Source: JBEBSD01 sp040394475
GTDB taxonomy: Bacteria; Bacteroidota; Bacteroidia; Cytophagales; Spirosomataceae
DNA length: 64,000 nt
Reading direction: 5' to 3'
Assembly (NCBI GenBank): GCA_040394475.1
Contig: JBEBSD010000011.1
Span: 1-64,000 of the forward strand
A model generated the notes under the pieces. The model had not been told where the DNA came from and did not search any database. It saw nothing but the letters and a program-made list of their open reading frames with translations. Made by a program: the position numbers and the translations under genes. How positions within the stretch are numbered: position 1 is the stretch's first letter; the number at the start of each line of letters is the position of its first letter. Of the stretch, positions 32,550 through 42,921 are shown piece after piece.

Positions 32550-35045
32550 ATGACAAGAATCGTTGTAATCGGGAATGGGATGGTCGGCTTCAAGTTTTGT
32601 GAGAAACTCCTGGCTGCCGGCAGCGGTAAAGATTTTGACGTAACGGTTTTTGGGGAAGAGCCGCTGCCTGCTTACGACCGGGTCCATTTAAGTGCGTATA
32701 TCTCCGGCTCCACGGTGGAAGAATTACAGATGGCGCCCCGTGAATGGTACGCCGAAAACGGGATCACCCTTCGTACCAATGAGCTGATCGTGGCCATTGA
32801 CCGGAACCGGAAAACCGTGATCAGCCACAGCGGCACGGAAGCTCCCTACGACAAGCTGGTACTGGCTACGGGCTCCGGCGCTTTTGTGCCCGCCCTCCGG
32901 GGAGTCGAGAAAAAAGGGGTTTTCGTCTACCGGACGATCGAGGACCTCGACGCAATCAAAGGCTACGCCGGAAAAGTAACCTCAGCAGCGGTAATGGGCG
33001 GAGGATTGCTGGGCCTGGAGGCTGCTAAGGCAGTGCTGGATTTAGGATTGGAAGCACATGTAGTCGAATTTGCGCCCCGGCTAATGCCCCGGCAACTGGA
33101 CGACGCGGCCTCCGCCGTGCTCCGGGAAAAACTGGAAGCGCTCGGCATTACCGTACACCTGAACAAAAACACGCGGCAGATCAACGGAAACGGAAAGCTG
33201 ACCGGTCTTGATTTCATGGACGGCTCATCCCTGGAGACGGGCATGTTGGTCATATCCGCAGGCATCAGGCCCCGTGACGAGTTGGCAAAAACCTGTGGTC
33301 TGGAAACCGGCAGCCGCGGCGGAATCGTCGTCAATGACCATCTGCGAACCTCGGATCCGGCCATTTATGCCATCGGAGAGGTTGCCTTACACAATCAGAT
33401 GATCTACGGCCTGATCGCACCTGGTTACGAAATGGCGGCACAGGTAGTCAACCAACTGACCCGGCAACCGGTGAAGCCCTTTACCGGCTTTGATATGTCG
33501 ACCAAACTGAAGCTTATCGGAGTGGATGTTGCCAGCTTCGGCGATCCGTTCCCACCGGAAACCACCGCCCGGTCCATCGTTTATGAGGACAAAGTCAAGG
33601 GCCTCTACAAGCGGATCAATATTACACCGGACGGAAAAAAACTACTGGGAGGTATTCTGGTGGGCGATGCCTCTTCTTATCACCGGCTCTGGCAGATGGT
33701 CCAGAACGGTCTTCCCGTCCCGCCCGAGCCCGAAGACCTTATTCTGGGTGCACGGAACGGCCGGGAATCCGCGGGATCCGGCATTGAAAGTCTGCCTGCC
33801 GAAGCCCAGATCTGCTCCTGTGAAAACATCACAAAAGACGCCATCTGCCAAGCGATAACAGCGGGCGGATTGTCTGAAGTAGCCCAGATTAAACAGTGCA
33901 CCAAAGCCGGCACAGGCTGCGGCGGATGCCTGCCCCTGATCAGCGACTTGCTGAAACACCAGCTGAAAGCCATGGGTAAACAAGTCAAAAACGTGCTTTG
34001 CGAGCATTTTGATTATTCCCGCCAGGAACTGCTCGATATTATTAAAGTTAAGGAAATAAAGTCGTACGATACGCTGCTGAGCCTGTTTGGAAAAGGCGAC
34101 GGCTGCGAAGTCTGCAAACCCGCGGTGGCCTCCATTCTGGCCAGTGTCTGGAACGAGCTCATCGTCAGACAGGACACCATTCAGGACACCAACGACCGGT
34201 TCCTGGCCAATATTCAAAAAGGAGGGACCTACTCGGTCGTTCCGCGCATTCCGGGCGGGGAAATCACGCCCGAAAAGCTGATTGTGATCGGACAGGTGGC
34301 ACATAAATACGGGCTGTACACCAAAATCACCGGCGGGCAGCGCATCGATATGTTCGGAGCCCGCGTGGACCAGCTGCCCGACATTTGGGAAGAGCTTATC
34401 GACGCCGGTTTTGAAAGCGGTCATGCTTATGGCAAATCGCTGCGTACCGTTAAAAGCTGCGTAGGGACAACCTGGTGCCGCTTTGGGGTCCAGGATGCTG
34501 TTTCGTTTGCTATCCAGGTAGAAGAACGGTACCGCGGATTGCGGTCCCCGCATAAACTAAAGGGCGCCGTATCCGGGTGTATCCGTGAATGCGCCGAAGC
34601 GCAAAGCAAGGATTTTGGTATTATCGCCACCGAAAAAGGCTGGAACCTGTACGTATGCGGCAACGGCGGTTCGAAACCGCAACATGCGCAGCTGCTGGCA
34701 AATGACATCGACAGCGCCACCTGCCTGCGCTACATCGACCGTTTTCTGATGTTTTACATCCGGACCGCGGAACCCTTGAACCGTACGGCCACCTGGCTGA
34801 ATAAAATGGAAGGCGGAATTGACTACCTCAGGGAGGTTGTCGTCAATGACTCCCTGAACATTGCAGCCGAACTGGAAAAGGAAATGGCGTTTATGATAGA
34901 TACCTATTCCTGCGAATGGAAAGAAGTCGTCAACAACCCGGCCCTGCGCGCCCGCTTCAAACATTTTATCAATGCCGAAACAAGCGATCCGACCCTGGCA
35001 TTCCAGGAACTGCGCGGCCAGAAAATCCCCGCTTCCTGGGGCTAA
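32550..35045 (+). CDS. nirB: NADH-dependent nitrite reductase, large subunit
   Basis: An 831-residue siroheme enzyme reducing nitrite to ammonium in the cytoplasm. Order: FAD/NAD(P)H domain (1-300; GNGMVG near 8, GGGLLGLEAA near 150), BFD-type [2Fe-2S] domain (about 420-475, CSC ... CGGC), a degenerate second BFD-like segment ending GCEVC (about 515), ferredoxin-like half domain (about 560-620) and siroheme/4Fe-4S domain with Cys637, Cys643 (C-X5-C), Cys677 and Cys681 (C-X3-C). All ligands are present. NirD follows after 53 bases. It is divergent from the cobA-narK-nitrate reductase arm. Confidence 0.97.
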   Translation: MTRIVVIGNGMVGFKFCEKLLAAGSGKDFDVTVFGEEPLPAYDRVHLSAYISGSTVEELQMAPREWYAENGITLRTNELIVAIDRNRKTVISHSGTEAPYDKLVLATGSGAFVPALRGVEKKGVFVYRTIEDLDAIKGYAGKVTSAAVMGGGLLGLEAAKAVLDLGLEAHVVEFAPRLMPRQLDDAASAVLREKLEALGITVHLNKNTRQINGNGKLTGLDFMDGSSLETGMLVISAGIRPRDELAKTCGLETGSRGGIVVNDHLRTSDPAIYAIGEVALHNQMIYGLIAPGYEMAAQVVNQLTRQPVKPFTGFDMSTKLKLIGVDVASFGDPFPPETTARSIVYEDKVKGLYKRINITPDGKKLLGGILVGDASSYHRLWQMVQNGLPVPPEPEDLILGARNGRESAGSGIESLPAEAQICSCENITKDAICQAITAGGLSEVAQIKQCTKAGTGCGGCLPLISDLLKHQLKAMGKQVKNVLCEHFDYSRQELLDIIKVKEIKSYDTLLSLFGKGDGCEVCKPAVASILASVWNELIVRQDTIQDTNDRFLANIQKGGTYSVVPRIPGGEITPEKLIVIGQVAHKYGLYTKITGGQRIDMFGARVDQLPDIWEELIDAGFESGHAYGKSLRTVKSCVGTTWCRFGVQDAVSFAIQVEERYRGLRSPHKLKGAVSGCIRECAEAQSKDFGIIATEKGWNLYVCGNGGSKPQHAQLLANDIDSATCLRYIDRFLMFYIRTAEPLNRTATWLNKMEGGIDYLREVVVNDSLNIAAELEKEMAFMIDTYSCEWKEVVNNPALRARFKHFINAETSDPTLAFQELRGQKIPASWG

Positions 35046-35098
35046 GCATTTTCCCCTTCAAAAGATTATTCACCATAGACACTCAAACAACCTGCCGT

Positions 35099-35476
35099 AT
35101 GCTCACCGAATTACAGAAGTACCGAAAAGTCGGGACCAGTAACGCTACTACCTGGTTCAAAGCCGCCCCCGTGCAGCAATTTCCTGAAAACGGAGGCGCC
35201 TGCATCCAGTACCAGGACCTCCAGGTAGCCATATTCAACTTTACCAGGAGAAATGAATGGTATGCCTGCCAGAACCTTTGCCCGCACAAGATGCAGATGA
35301 TCCTGTCCCGCGGCCTGATCGGCTCCGAAGGCGACGAACCCAAGGTGGCCTGTCCTTTTCACAAGAAAACATTTTCCCTGAAATCCGGTAAAAACCTGAA
35401 TGGGGACACCTGTGAGATCACGACCTATCCGGTAAAAATAGAGGACGGGTTTGTGTTTGTGGGTTTTCCCGTATGA
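35099..35476 (+). CDS. nirD: Nitrite reductase small subunit (Rieske type)
   Basis: A 125-residue Rieske [2Fe-2S] protein that partners NirB. Ligand pairs are Cys61/His63 (CPH) and Cys85/His88 (CPFH). The ATG at 35099 gives the normal family length; longer in-frame versions would run back into nirB. The stop is followed by a composite repeat array before the sensor kinase gene. Confidence 0.95.
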   Translation: MLTELQKYRKVGTSNATTWFKAAPVQQFPENGGACIQYQDLQVAIFNFTRRNEWYACQNLCPHKMQMILSRGLIGSEGDEPKVACPFHKKTFSLKSGKNLNGDTCEITTYPVKIEDGFVFVGFPV

Positions 35477-35482
35477 GCCGGG

Positions 35483-35655
35483 AGGAATCGGCTATCGGCT
35501 ATCGGCTATCGGAGATCGACTATCGGAGGATACGATGGGTGGATGGGTGGTTGGGTGGATGGGTGAGCGGAGTCGAACCCAGGAGTCGAACCCAGGCACC
35601 GAACCCGGCTTTCGGAAATCAGCTATCGGCTTTCAGAAATCGTAATTCGTAAATC
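35483..35655. repeat. Composite repeat array with G-quadruplex tract
   Basis: Period-7 GCTATCG units, then ATACGATGGGTGG with four GGG runs (35537-35563, five-base loops), then GTCGAACCCAGGA units, then GCTTTCG/GAAATCA and GTAATTC units. Same module order as at 54180 and 56763. It separates nirD from the sensor kinase gene, so it lies inside a likely transcribed region. Confidence 0.9.
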
Positions 35656-35662
35656 AGTTATC

Positions 35663-35677
35663 CGTATTTTTACGTAA
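35663..35677. promoter_or_regulatory. Second copy of candidate nitrate operator
   Basis: CGTATTTTTACGTAA is the exact reverse complement of 32436-32450. It ends 22 bases before the sensor kinase start codon, and a weak -7-like TATATTTC follows at 35686-35693. Confidence 0.5.
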
Positions 35678-35699
35678 TTTTAATCTATATTTCCAGGCA

Positions 35700-37517
35700 A
35701 TGGAAGATCCGCAACTGACAACCAAACCAAAATTCGACAAACTGGGCCGGTACTACCTGCTTGCCTTGTGCGCGATTGCGGTTTGTTCCATTCTAAGCCA
35801 GCTGCTGATCCAATCCTTCATCAGCAGCCAAGAGAATGACTCCCGCCTGATCAACCTTTCGGGCCGGCAGCGGATGTTAAGCCAGCAAATCAGCAAGTGT
35901 GTCCTGATGCTCGGCAACACGGATAATCCCGATGCCAGGAAGCAGTTGCTGAACGACCTTTCGGCGGCGCTTGCCGAATGGAACGATGCCTATATTACCT
36001 TAAAAAACAGCGCCGCTACCGCCCCTTTCCAGGTTGTCAACTCTCCGGAGACAATGGAGTTGTTTGCCAAAACCGACCAGGATCACGAAATGATCGGCGA
36101 AACTACCCGAGCAATTATCACCCTCCTGGAACGGAATATTTTGTATGCAGCCGATAGTCTGAGGCCCAAAATCCGCCTGATCATCGCCCATGAAGGAACC
36201 TTTCTGAAAGGGATGGACCAGATTGTTTCACAATATGAAAAGGAAGCCAGCGCCAAGGTATTTGCCTTGAAGCAACGTGAAATTGTCCTATTGGGGGCGC
36301 TTCTGGCCATTATTCTGCTGGAAATTCTCTTTGTCTTTTTACCTTCCGTTAAAACCATCCGGGAAACCTTTCAGAAGCTCTCGGCTTCCGAAGCCAAATC
36401 CAAAAAAATGGCCCTTGAACTCAGCGCCCTCTACAGTTCCCTGGAACAGGCCTATCAGGACCTGCTGGAAGTAGACGTCGTTGTGGAAGATTTTACCGTA
36501 TATGCCAAGTGCAATGCCAACGGCGACTTCGATTATTTTTCCGACCGCTTTGAAAATGTCATGGAATTTGAGGAAGAACGCCCGGGCAACCTTTTCGACT
36601 GGCTGGAGGCGGAGGGCTATAGTTCCGAATACCTGCGGAGCATCCGGACCCTGGTCCTCTCCGGCACCTCGTGGAGCGGAGAAGTGAAGGTGACCAATAC
36701 CGCCGGGGATTTTGTATGGTTGAAATTGAATATTGTACCGACCATGAACGAGGAGGGGGCTGCAGCGCATCTGATGATGATCAGTGCGGATGAAACAGAG
36801 AAAAAGGAAGCCGAAGCCATCTCCCAGGAAATCAACCGGGAACGCATCGAAAAAAAGGTCAAAGAACAGCAGTTCCGGTCGGCCCTGATACTGGAAGGCC
36901 AGGAGGAAGAACGCAAGCGGATTTCCCGTGACATGCACGATGGGGTCGGTCAGCTCCTTTCCGCCATGAAATTCAACCTGCAAAGTGTTTATTCGGTCGG
37001 GTCGCCCCAGGAAATGGAAAAGTTGAAAACATCCAAAGACCTGCTTCAAAAAGTGATCAAAGAGGTACGCCGTATCTCCTTTAACCTGACCCCCAGCGCC
37101 CTTTCTGACTACGGGATTGTATCGGTACTAAATAAGTTCAGCCAGGAAATTACCAAAATAGCCGATATACAGGTTATTTTTGAAAACAAAACCGGTTTTC
37201 TGTCCCGCCTTGAAGGCAAGGTCGAAAATAATCTCTACCGGATTGTCCAGGAAGCCGTCAACAATACCATTAAATATGCAGATGCCACCGAAATCAGGAT
37301 CACCCTTTCCCATAATTTGAAATTTCTCCAACTGGACATCGCCGACAACGGGAAAGGGTTCGACATTGAGAAGCTCGAAACCGAAGGACATTTTTCGGCT
37401 TCGGGTCACGGTATCTTTAATATCCGGGAAAGAACTAATTTTATCAACGGACAATGTGTGATTACCTCGGCTAAAGGACTGGGGACCAACATTCATATTA
37501 CGGTGCCGCTGGATTAA
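35700..37517 (+). CDS. NarX-like sensor histidine kinase
   Basis: A 605-residue membrane kinase. TM1 (about 18-40), then a periplasmic PilJ/NarX-type sensor domain with 'NLSGRQRMLSQQISK' (about 53-67), similar to the nitrate-binding P-box of NarX. TM2 is at about 194-214, followed by a coiled coil, a PAS-like domain (about 265-370), HisKA_3 with His413 (RDMHDGVGQLL) and HATPase_c with the N-box 'VNNTIKYAD' near 520. It very probably senses nitrate or nitrite and phosphorylates the regulator encoded 23 bases downstream. Its position beside nirBD supports this. Ligand specificity is inferred. Confidence 0.9.
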   Translation: MEDPQLTTKPKFDKLGRYYLLALCAIAVCSILSQLLIQSFISSQENDSRLINLSGRQRMLSQQISKCVLMLGNTDNPDARKQLLNDLSAALAEWNDAYITLKNSAATAPFQVVNSPETMELFAKTDQDHEMIGETTRAIITLLERNILYAADSLRPKIRLIIAHEGTFLKGMDQIVSQYEKEASAKVFALKQREIVLLGALLAIILLEILFVFLPSVKTIRETFQKLSASEAKSKKMALELSALYSSLEQAYQDLLEVDVVVEDFTVYAKCNANGDFDYFSDRFENVMEFEEERPGNLFDWLEAEGYSSEYLRSIRTLVLSGTSWSGEVKVTNTAGDFVWLKLNIVPTMNEEGAAAHLMMISADETEKKEAEAISQEINRERIEKKVKEQQFRSALILEGQEEERKRISRDMHDGVGQLLSAMKFNLQSVYSVGSPQEMEKLKTSKDLLQKVIKEVRRISFNLTPSALSDYGIVSVLNKFSQEITKIADIQVIFENKTGFLSRLEGKVENNLYRIVQEAVNNTIKYADATEIRITLSHNLKFLQLDIADNGKGFDIEKLETEGHFSASGHGIFNIRERTNFINGQCVITSAKGLGTNIHITVPLD

Positions 37518-37540
37518 CCTTACTGAACAGCAACGAATCT

Positions 37541-38209
37541 ATGGATACGATAAAAGTACTACTGGCAGACGACCATCATCTGGTCCGTAACGGCATCCGG
37601 AATCTCCTGGAAGACGAGAAAGAAATACGGGTTATCGGAGAGGCATCCAACGGGGAAGAGGCATTGGAAGCCGTACAAAGGCTGCACCCGGATCTGATGA
37701 TCATCGATATCCGCATGCCCGTCATGAACGGCCTGGAAGCAACGCGCCGTCTCACAGAGCGGGACGGGACAACCAAAGCCCTGATCCTTTCCATGCACGA
37801 CGACGAGGCTTATATCCTGCAGGCAATCGAAAGCGGCGCTTCCGGCTACCTGTTAAAAGACACCAGTAAAGAGGAATTCCTGAAAGCCATTAAAATGATC
37901 CATAATGGCGGAAAATACTTTAGCGGCGATATCAGCAACGTACTGGTTACCAATTATCTCCATGTAAAAGAGCGCAAGACCCCGCAGGCCGATGCCGGTC
38001 ATTTCGACCTCACCAAACGGGAGCGGCAGATCCTCCGTTTGATTGCCGACGGAGCGGGAAACAAGGAAATTGCCGAACAGTTGGGAAAAAGCGTCCGGAC
38101 CATTGAAACCCATCGGTTCAACATCATGAAAAAGCTTAAAGTTACCAACGTGGTAGAATTGCTGAAAAAACTGGACGACAATCCGGGACAACTGTTAGAA
38201 AACACGTAA
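37541..38209 (+). CDS. NarL/FixJ family response regulator
   Basis: A 222-residue two-component regulator: receiver domain 1-120 with acidic pocket DD (10-11), phospho-acceptor Asp56 (IIDIRMP) and Lys near 108; LuxR-type helix-turn-helix at about 148-205 ('LTKRERQILRLIADGAGNKEIAEQ' region). It should bind DNA after phosphorylation by the kinase upstream. The ACGT palindromes at 32433 and 35663 are candidate targets. Confidence 0.95.
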   Translation: MDTIKVLLADDHHLVRNGIRNLLEDEKEIRVIGEASNGEEALEAVQRLHPDLMIIDIRMPVMNGLEATRRLTERDGTTKALILSMHDDEAYILQAIESGASGYLLKDTSKEEFLKAIKMIHNGGKYFSGDISNVLVTNYLHVKERKTPQADAGHFDLTKRERQILRLIADGAGNKEIAEQLGKSVRTIETHRFNIMKKLKVTNVVELLKKLDDNPGQLLENT

Positions 38210-38219
38210 CGCGCAGACA

Positions 38220-38813
38220 ATGCATCCGGTAAATGATTTGTATGGGTTAGTGCTTACCGGCGGAAAAAGCACGCGTATGGGCACTGATAAAGGAGGTCTT
38301 CGTTACCACCACACCGATCATCGCTCCTACTTATACGGGTTGCTGGACTCCTTCTGTACAAAAACGTTTTTCAGCTGCCGCTCCGACCAGGCTGCCTCCC
38401 TACCCGCCCACTATATCCCCGATCGCAATGAATTCGAAGGACCGCTTAACGGCATTCTTTCGGCGCATGACGCATTTCCGGAAGTTGCCTGGCTGGTAGT
38501 TGCCGTCGATTTACCTTTTGTTACGAAAAATACCATTGCCCTCCTGCTGGCCCATCGTGACCCTGCCTGCATCGCCACCGTTTATGAAAACACGGCCTCC
38601 GGCTTACCCGAGCCCCTCCTTGGCATCTGGGAGGCTTCCGGCTTGGCCCTTGCCAAAGACGAAATGCAGACTACCGGCAACTGCCGTCCCACCCGCTTTC
38701 TGAGAGACAGGAACACAAAACTAATCCTCCCCCGTCAGCACCAGGAACTCTTCAACGCCAATACGCAAGCTGATTATGAGTATGCAAAGGAGGTGTTGGA
38801 TGTGCGATTTTAG
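38220..38813 (+). CDS. mobA: Molybdenum cofactor guanylyltransferase
   Basis: A 197-residue nucleotidyltransferase that joins GMP to molybdopterin, giving the bis-MGD cofactor needed by the nitrate reductase. The N-terminal 'LVLTGGKSTRMGTDKGGL' (10-27) is the GTP-binding signature, with 'IPDRNEFEGPLNGI' and 'VVAVDLPFVTKNTI' following. It begins 10 bases after the response regulator gene and so is probably co-transcribed with the two-component system. Other cofactor genes are not in the window. Confidence 0.92.
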   Translation: MHPVNDLYGLVLTGGKSTRMGTDKGGLRYHHTDHRSYLYGLLDSFCTKTFFSCRSDQAASLPAHYIPDRNEFEGPLNGILSAHDAFPEVAWLVVAVDLPFVTKNTIALLLAHRDPACIATVYENTASGLPEPLLGIWEASGLALAKDEMQTTGNCRPTRFLRDRNTKLILPRQHQELFNANTQADYEYAKEVLDVRF

Positions 38814-38816
38814 GTT

Positions 38817-38957
38817 GATGAGTTATGAGTTATGAATTATGAGTTATGAGTTATGGAATCTGATAGCTGATTTCCGAAAGCTGATAGCCGATAGCTGATT
38901 TCTGAAAGCTGATAGCCGATAGCCGATTTCTGAAAGCTGATAGCCGATAGCCGATTT
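38817..38957. repeat. Heptanucleotide repeats between convergent genes
   Basis: Five units of GAGTTAT/GAATTAT, then period-7 runs of GCTGATA, GCCGATA, GCTGATT and TCTGAAA arranged as a higher-order unit of about 35 bases repeated three times. No G-rich or 13-bp module is present here. It abuts the stop codon of the DUF1501 gene. Confidence 0.9.
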
Positions 38958-40411
38958 CAAACCAGCAAATCTTTTACCACATGACCGGACACATCTGTTA
39001 ACCGGAACCGGCGCCCCAGGTGCTTGTAAACCAACCGTTCGTGGTCCAGTCCGAGCTGATGGAGTACGGTTGCCTGAAAATCATGCACATGCACCGGATT
39101 CTGAAGAATATTATAGCCGAAATCATCCGTCTCCCCATACACCAGCCCGGGCTTGATACCTCCTCCCGCCATCCAGATGCTGAAGCACCGGGGATGATGG
39201 TCCCTTCCGTAATTTCCATTCGAGATGTCGCCCTGGCTAAAGCATGTCCGTCCAAATTCTCCTCCCCATATCACCAGCGTTTCATCCAGCATGCCTCTTC
39301 TTTTCAAATCCAGCACCAATGCCGCCGAAGCCTGGTCCACGTCTTTTGCCTGTCCGGTGATTTCATGCGGGAGATTGGCATGCTGGTCCCATCCCTGATG
39401 GTATAATTGTACAAACCGGACCCCTTTTTCGGATAGCTTTCGTGCCAGCAGGCAATTAGCCGCAAACGTCCCGGGTTTCCGGCTGTCCGGCCCGTACAGG
39501 TCAAAAACCTCGTCGGACTCCGCCGAAAGGTCGAGTGTTTCCGGAACGGCCGTCTGCATCCGGTAAGCCATTTCATACTGTTGAATCCGTGACTGTATTT
39601 CGGGATCTCCTGTTTCCTGGTAAGCCATGTGGTTCAGTGCCGCCAGTTTATCCAGCATCTTCCGGCGCTGCAGCTTGTCCATGCCTTTGGGATCGTTCAG
39701 GTAGAGTACCGGATCTTCCCCGTTGTTAAATTGCACCCCCTGATGAATGGAATCCAGGAACCCGTTCGACCACAGCTTTGCATACACGCCCTGGCTATTC
39801 CCTATTCCCCTTGAAATAAGAACGGTAAATGCGGGCAGGTTCTGGTTTTCACTCCCCAGCCCGTAACTCAGCCAGGCCCCCATACTCGGCCGGTTTCCTT
39901 GCTGTGAACCTGTTTGAAAAAAAGTAATGGCAGGATCATGGTTGATCGCCTCTGTATGCATCGAACGAATGATGCAGATTTCATCCAGGATTTTAGCCGT
40001 ATAGGGAAACAGATCACTGATCCAGACCCGTTCAGGCCCGTATTGTTTAAAGTCAACGAATGAACCGACCAGCGGCAGGGACGCCTGGGTGGCTGTGAAA
40101 CCCGTAAGCCGCTGCCCGCCCCGCACCGAAGCCGGCAAATCCTGTCCCATCATTTCCCGAAGCCTGGGCTTATAGTCAAACGATTCCAGCTGTGACGGCG
40201 CCCCGTTCTGAAACAGGTAGATCACCCGCTTCGCCTTGGGGGCAAAATGCGGGATGCCGGAAGGCAGGACCGGTGCTTCTCCCTGCTGCCGGAACAGGTC
40301 GGGAATCAGCAGAGAGCCCAGCGCGACCCCACCCAGCCCGAGGCTTAACCGTGAAAAGAAACGGCGTCTGCTAAAGTTCAACCCATATTCCATCAGCTCT
40401 TTTTCATCCAT
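38957..40411 (-). CDS. DUF1501 domain protein (Tat-exported)
   Basis: A 484-residue protein of the DUF1501 family, related to alkaline phosphatase/sulfatase folds. The N-terminus 'FSRRRFFSRLSLGLGGVALG' is a twin-arginine signal. Conserved stretches include 'AKRVIYLFQNGAPSQLESFD', 'TEAINHDPAITFFQTGS' and 'VIWGGEFGRTCFSQG'. DUF1501 genes almost always follow a DUF1549/DUF1553 cytochrome-like gene, as here with a five-base gap. The pair is common in Planctomycetes and some Bacteroidota; its reaction is unknown. It ends the minus-strand SusCD locus. Confidence 0.92.
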   Translation of the reverse strand: MDEKELMEYGLNFSRRRFFSRLSLGLGGVALGSLLIPDLFRQQGEAPVLPSGIPHFAPKAKRVIYLFQNGAPSQLESFDYKPRLREMMGQDLPASVRGGQRLTGFTATQASLPLVGSFVDFKQYGPERVWISDLFPYTAKILDEICIIRSMHTEAINHDPAITFFQTGSQQGNRPSMGAWLSYGLGSENQNLPAFTVLISRGIGNSQGVYAKLWSNGFLDSIHQGVQFNNGEDPVLYLNDPKGMDKLQRRKMLDKLAALNHMAYQETGDPEIQSRIQQYEMAYRMQTAVPETLDLSAESDEVFDLYGPDSRKPGTFAANCLLARKLSEKGVRFVQLYHQGWDQHANLPHEITGQAKDVDQASAALVLDLKRRGMLDETLVIWGGEFGRTCFSQGDISNGNYGRDHHPRCFSIWMAGGGIKPGLVYGETDDFGYNILQNPVHVHDFQATVLHQLGLDHERLVYKHLGRRFRLTDVSGHVVKDLLV

Positions 40412-40416
40412 AATCG

Positions 40417-42759
40417 TCAGGGTTTTGTAATCGTTTCTTCCAGGTTATATAACGTCGTCATTACCTGCATAAGTGAAGCAAGGCCTACCGGATCGGTTGT
40501 CGTAATCGTTTCATATTCTCCTGCCGACAGCAACTCCGTTGCCCGCTCCCGGTCCAGCATTTGTTGATTTTCGGCATACAATTCTTTTAAAACCTCGATT
40601 TCCCGGCTGACCGGGTGACGGCATGTAATCATCCGGAACCCCTTGCGAAGCTTATCCTCCAATCCGCTTTTTTCCTGAAACAGGTTTTGAGCCAGTACCC
40701 GTGCAGCTTCCAGCACGGTCGGGTCATTCAGCATAACCAATGCCTGGAGCGGGGTGCTGGTGGCGGTTCGCATCACCTCACATTGGTCCCGGTTGCTGGC
40801 ATCAAAAATGGCCATGGCCGGCGGGGGGACCGTTCGTTTGATAAAAGAATAAAGCCCTCTCCGGTACAGTGCAGGCCCGTGGTCCTGGCGGTAGGTGGCC
40901 AGCAACAAGTCTCCGCCTGCGGTTGCGCTTTCCCATAAACCGGGCGGCTGGTACGGCTTCACACTGGGACCTCCGATCGTTGCATGCAATAGTCCGCTGC
41001 TGGAAAGCACCACATCGCGGATCAGCTCTGCCGGGAGCCGGCTGCGCGGAAACCTTGAAAGCCAGCGATTATCCGGGTCCCGCTCCGATTTGGCCGCTGT
41101 AAAAACTGAGGATTGCCGGTAAGTGGAAGAGGTCACAAGCTGCTTTACCAACCGTTTGATATCCCAGCCATTCTCCATGAAATCCACCGCCAGCCAGTCC
41201 AGCAGTTCCGGATGGGACGGAAGCGCTCCCTGCATGCCAAAGTCTCCTGCTGTTTTCACCAGCCCCTTTCCAAAAATCTCCTGCCATATCCGGTTGACAA
41301 ACACACGCGCAGTCAACGGGTTCTCTGCTGACGTTAACCACTGAGCCAGTCCGAGCCTGTTAGAAGGATACCGTTTGTCAAATGGTAAGATTGTCTCAGG
41401 AGTCCCTTGTTCGACCAACTCCCCGTACGCATTGAATTCTCCCCTCAGCAGTATCGGCGTCTGCCGCAGCGTATCCAGGTCCCCCATTACCGAAACAATC
41501 AGCCGTGAGGAGTCCGGCGTATTGACAAACGCCAGGGTTTCTTTACGATCCGCCGGGCCGATTTCCATCATCGGCTTTTTAGCCCAGGCCGCGGGCGTAC
41601 CGACACTGGGGTCGATGGCTGTATAGACCTCCCGCATTTCATCGACATGGTTAAAAAAGGCAAAAAGCTGGTAATATTCCTTTTGAGAGACGGGATCGTA
41701 TTTATGGTCATGGCAACGGGCACATTCCACGGTTACGGCGAGAAAGGCTTTTCCGAAGGTATCTGTGCGGTCAGCCACATAGGTGACCCGATATTCTTCT
41801 TCATCAACGGCTCCCTCTTCCGTAATTTTATGGTTCCGGTTAAATCCTGTTGCCAGTAGCTGTTCCCTGGTAGCGTCCGGTAGCAAATCACCCGCCAGTT
41901 GCCAGGTAACAAAGTCGTTATACGGTAAATTCTTATTGAAAGCGTGTATCACCCAATCTCTCCAGGGCCACTGCGACCGGTAATTATCCATCTGGTAGCC
42001 ATACGAATCGGCATAACGGGCGATGTCCAGCCAGTGAATCGCCATTTTCTCTCCGTATGCAGGCTTATTCAAAAGACGATCTACGAGCCGTTCATACGCA
42101 TCCGGACGGGTATCGCTTAAAAATTCGTCCATTTCCTGCAGCGAAGGAGGGAGCCCCGTGAGGTCCAGGGAGAGCCGCTTCAGCAATCGCTCCTTGTCTG
42201 CAGCCGGGTTCGGCGCCAGGCCGGCGGCCTCCATCTTATGCAGCGTAAAGTAGTCAATTTCATTGAACACCCATTCTTTCGCCCTGACACTGCGTAACGG
42301 CGCTTTTACCGGCCGCACAAATGCCCAATGCTTTTCGTAGGCTGCCCCCTGCCGGATCCATTTCCGGATCATGGCGACTTCGACATCGCTCAATTGCAGG
42401 TTAGATGCCGGCGGCGGCATTCTCAAATCTTCGTCCGTGCTCGTAATCCGCAGGTATACCTCCGACAGCTCCGGTTTCCCCGGGACTATCGCATGCGCGG
42501 CAGGGTTGTCTTTCAACGCTTTGTAAGCCTCTTCTTCCTGATCCAGCCGCAGCCCCGCTTCGCGCTTCGCCTCATCCGGACCGTGACAGGCAAAACACTT
42601 ATCGGACAAAATCGGCCGGATATCGGTATTGTAACCGATGGTTTCTCCGGACAGGTTCGCCGGCAAACCCTTTTCACCCGACGTATACACAACCATGGCT
42701 ACCGCTATCACAAATACCCCAAGTACCGCACCGGCTATTACGCTCCTAAAACGTCTCAT
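40417..42759 (-). CDS. DUF1549/DUF1553 (PSD1) protein with cytochrome c motif
   Basis: A 780-residue exported protein anchored by an N-terminal helix (about 8-28). It has a planctomycete-type cytochrome c domain with one heme motif CFACH ('[18 protein letters not shown]', about 53-70), then DUF1549 (PSCyt2, about 165-375) and DUF1553 (PSD1, about 465-730, '[20 protein letters not shown]'). It is usually paired with DUF1501. Heme binding suggests a redox step in the periplasm, but no activity is known to me. A terminator-like hairpin before it hints that this pair has its own promoter in the 245-base gap. Confidence 0.9.
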   Translation of the reverse strand: MRRFRSVIAGAVLGVFVIAVAMVVYTSGEKGLPANLSGETIGYNTDIRPILSDKCFACHGPDEAKREAGLRLDQEEEAYKALKDNPAAHAIVPGKPELSEVYLRITSTDEDLRMPPPASNLQLSDVEVAMIRKWIRQGAAYEKHWAFVRPVKAPLRSVRAKEWVFNEIDYFTLHKMEAAGLAPNPAADKERLLKRLSLDLTGLPPSLQEMDEFLSDTRPDAYERLVDRLLNKPAYGEKMAIHWLDIARYADSYGYQMDNYRSQWPWRDWVIHAFNKNLPYNDFVTWQLAGDLLPDATREQLLATGFNRNHKITEEGAVDEEEYRVTYVADRTDTFGKAFLAVTVECARCHDHKYDPVSQKEYYQLFAFFNHVDEMREVYTAIDPSVGTPAAWAKKPMMEIGPADRKETLAFVNTPDSSRLIVSVMGDLDTLRQTPILLRGEFNAYGELVEQGTPETILPFDKRYPSNRLGLAQWLTSAENPLTARVFVNRIWQEIFGKGLVKTAGDFGMQGALPSHPELLDWLAVDFMENGWDIKRLVKQLVTSSTYRQSSVFTAAKSERDPDNRWLSRFPRSRLPAELIRDVVLSSSGLLHATIGGPSVKPYQPPGLWESATAGGDLLLATYRQDHGPALYRRGLYSFIKRTVPPPAMAIFDASNRDQCEVMRTATSTPLQALVMLNDPTVLEAARVLAQNLFQEKSGLEDKLRKGFRMITCRHPVSREIEVLKELYAENQQMLDRERATELLSAGEYETITTTDPVGLASLMQVMTTLYNLEETITKP

Positions 42760-42921
42760 TTTACTAGTGTTCCCGCATCAAACCGTCCAACATTTCATAC
42801 TCCGAAAGGTTACAAAGTAAGGCATACCCCCATTCTACCCTCCCCCTTTTAACATCCACCTTTATAAAAGACGTATTTTTCAGGATATTTACTCCTTCTT
42901 TCAAGTCTTTGTTTACGAACG

